From: Mimachlamys varia
Taxonomy: Eukaryota; Mollusca; Bivalvia; Pectinida; Pectinidae
Assembly: GCA_947623455.1 (NCBI GenBank)
Contig: OX392543.1
Coordinates: forward strand, 17,544,757-17,608,756
Reading direction: 5' to 3'
DNA: 64,000 nucleotides
The first letter of the stretch is position 1; each line of letters begins with the position of its first letter. The position numbers and the translations under genes were made by a program. Under the pieces are notes generated by a model. That model was not told where the DNA came from and did not search any database. It was given only the letters and a program-made list of their open reading frames with translations. Positions 63,421 to 64,000 of this stretch are shown in pieces.

Positions 63421-64000
63421 AATAGTGAACTTTACACGGCAATACGTAATGAACTTTACACTGTAATTGATAATGAACTTTACATTGTAATTGATAATGA
63501 ACTTTACATTGTAATTGATATGAACTTTCAAGGTATAATACGTAGTGAATTTCACATTGTAATTGATAATGAACTTTCATTGTAATAAGCAGTGAGTTTT
63601 ACATTGTAATTGATAATAGACTTACTTTGCAAAACGTAATGAACTTTACATTGTAATTGATAATGAACTTTCATTGTAATACGTGGTGAACTTAATATTG
63701 TAATTGATAATGAACATTCAATGTAAAACGTAATGAACTTTACATTGTAATTGATAATGAACTTTCGTTGTAATTGATAATGAACTTTCATTGTTATTGA
63801 TAATGAACTTTACATTGTAATTGATAATGAACTTTACATTGTAATTGATAATAAACTTTCATTGTAATACGTGGTGAACTTAATATTGTTATTGATAATG
63901 AACTTTACATTGTAATTGATAATGAACTTTACATTGTTATTGATAATAAACTTTACATTGTTATTGATAATGAACTTTACATTGTAATTGATAATGAACT
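63421..64000 (+). repeat. Satellite of 24-bp units with 47-bp dimers, running off the window
   Basis: Basic unit ATTGATAATGAACTTTACATTGTA. In the left half a variant ACGTAATGAACTT / ACGTGGTGAACTT alternates with it, forming a dimer of about 47 bp; towards the right edge it is almost pure 24-mer. It shares the core GAACTTTACA/AAACTTTACA with the 16-bp array. Confidence 0.9.

Noticed and set aside
61220..64000. Regular short repeats that might suggest a CRISPR array
   Set aside because: Units are contiguous 16- or 24-bp tandem copies without unique spacers, in an intron-bearing eukaryotic sequence. This is satellite DNA.

Overview
The window looks like nuclear DNA of a mollusc, most likely a bivalve. 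It is AT-rich and intron-containing, with GT-AG splicing. It is full of small transposons and tRNA-derived SINEs, and repeatedly carries a GGGAGATAACT-type motif that I associate with mollusc genomes. It also carries two genes of the large bivalve cGAS-like (Mab-21 fold) receptor family. The species cannot be named from the sequence.

Layout. (1) 1-6.8 kb: the 5' part of the Obg-like ATPase gene OLA1 on the minus strand, with a promoter and non-coding exon near 6.55-6.8 kb and four coding exons down to 760. The rest of the gene lies beyond the left edge. Its introns hold foldback elements, two MITEs and a LINE reverse-transcriptase fragment. (2) 6.7-8.4 kb: a segment repeated in direct orientation at 23.4-25.0 kb, plus a TIR element. 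(3) 8.4-33.2 kb: a very large imperfect inverted duplication. The left arm is about 8.41-22.04 kb, the right arm about 26.33-33.20 kb, and the spacer about 4.3 kb. Each arm carries one complete cGAS-like receptor gene with the same architecture: TATA promoter, short non-coding exon 1, long intron, single coding exon. The genes point at each other. The left arm has been invaded by a complete, very young Ty3/gypsy (mag-like) retrotransposon, a SINE-containing block, a MITE, a 63-bp foldback element with 9-bp target duplication, a tRNA-like insert and a small retroposon. The right arm has its own TIR elements. Each arm therefore supplies the empty site for insertions in the other. (4) 33.2-64 kb: no recognisable host gene. 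This part holds MITEs, a broken L1-like LINE fragment, two SINEs, a degenerate tandem repeat, a cluster of at least seven copies of an unnamed dispersed repeat, and a satellite complex (16-bp, about 68-bp, then 24/47-bp units) from 61.2 kb to the right edge.

The most interesting unit is the pair of convergent cGAS-like receptors. Both keep the GS motif and all three predicted metal-binding acids, so both may be active nucleotidyltransferases making a nucleotide second messenger in innate immunity. They are about 94% identical over residues 301-408, but abruptly only about 43% identical over residues 410-467, with no length change in the patch. That pattern suggests local diversification or conversion from another paralogue. 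All comparisons were made by eye, and no alignment or database search was run.
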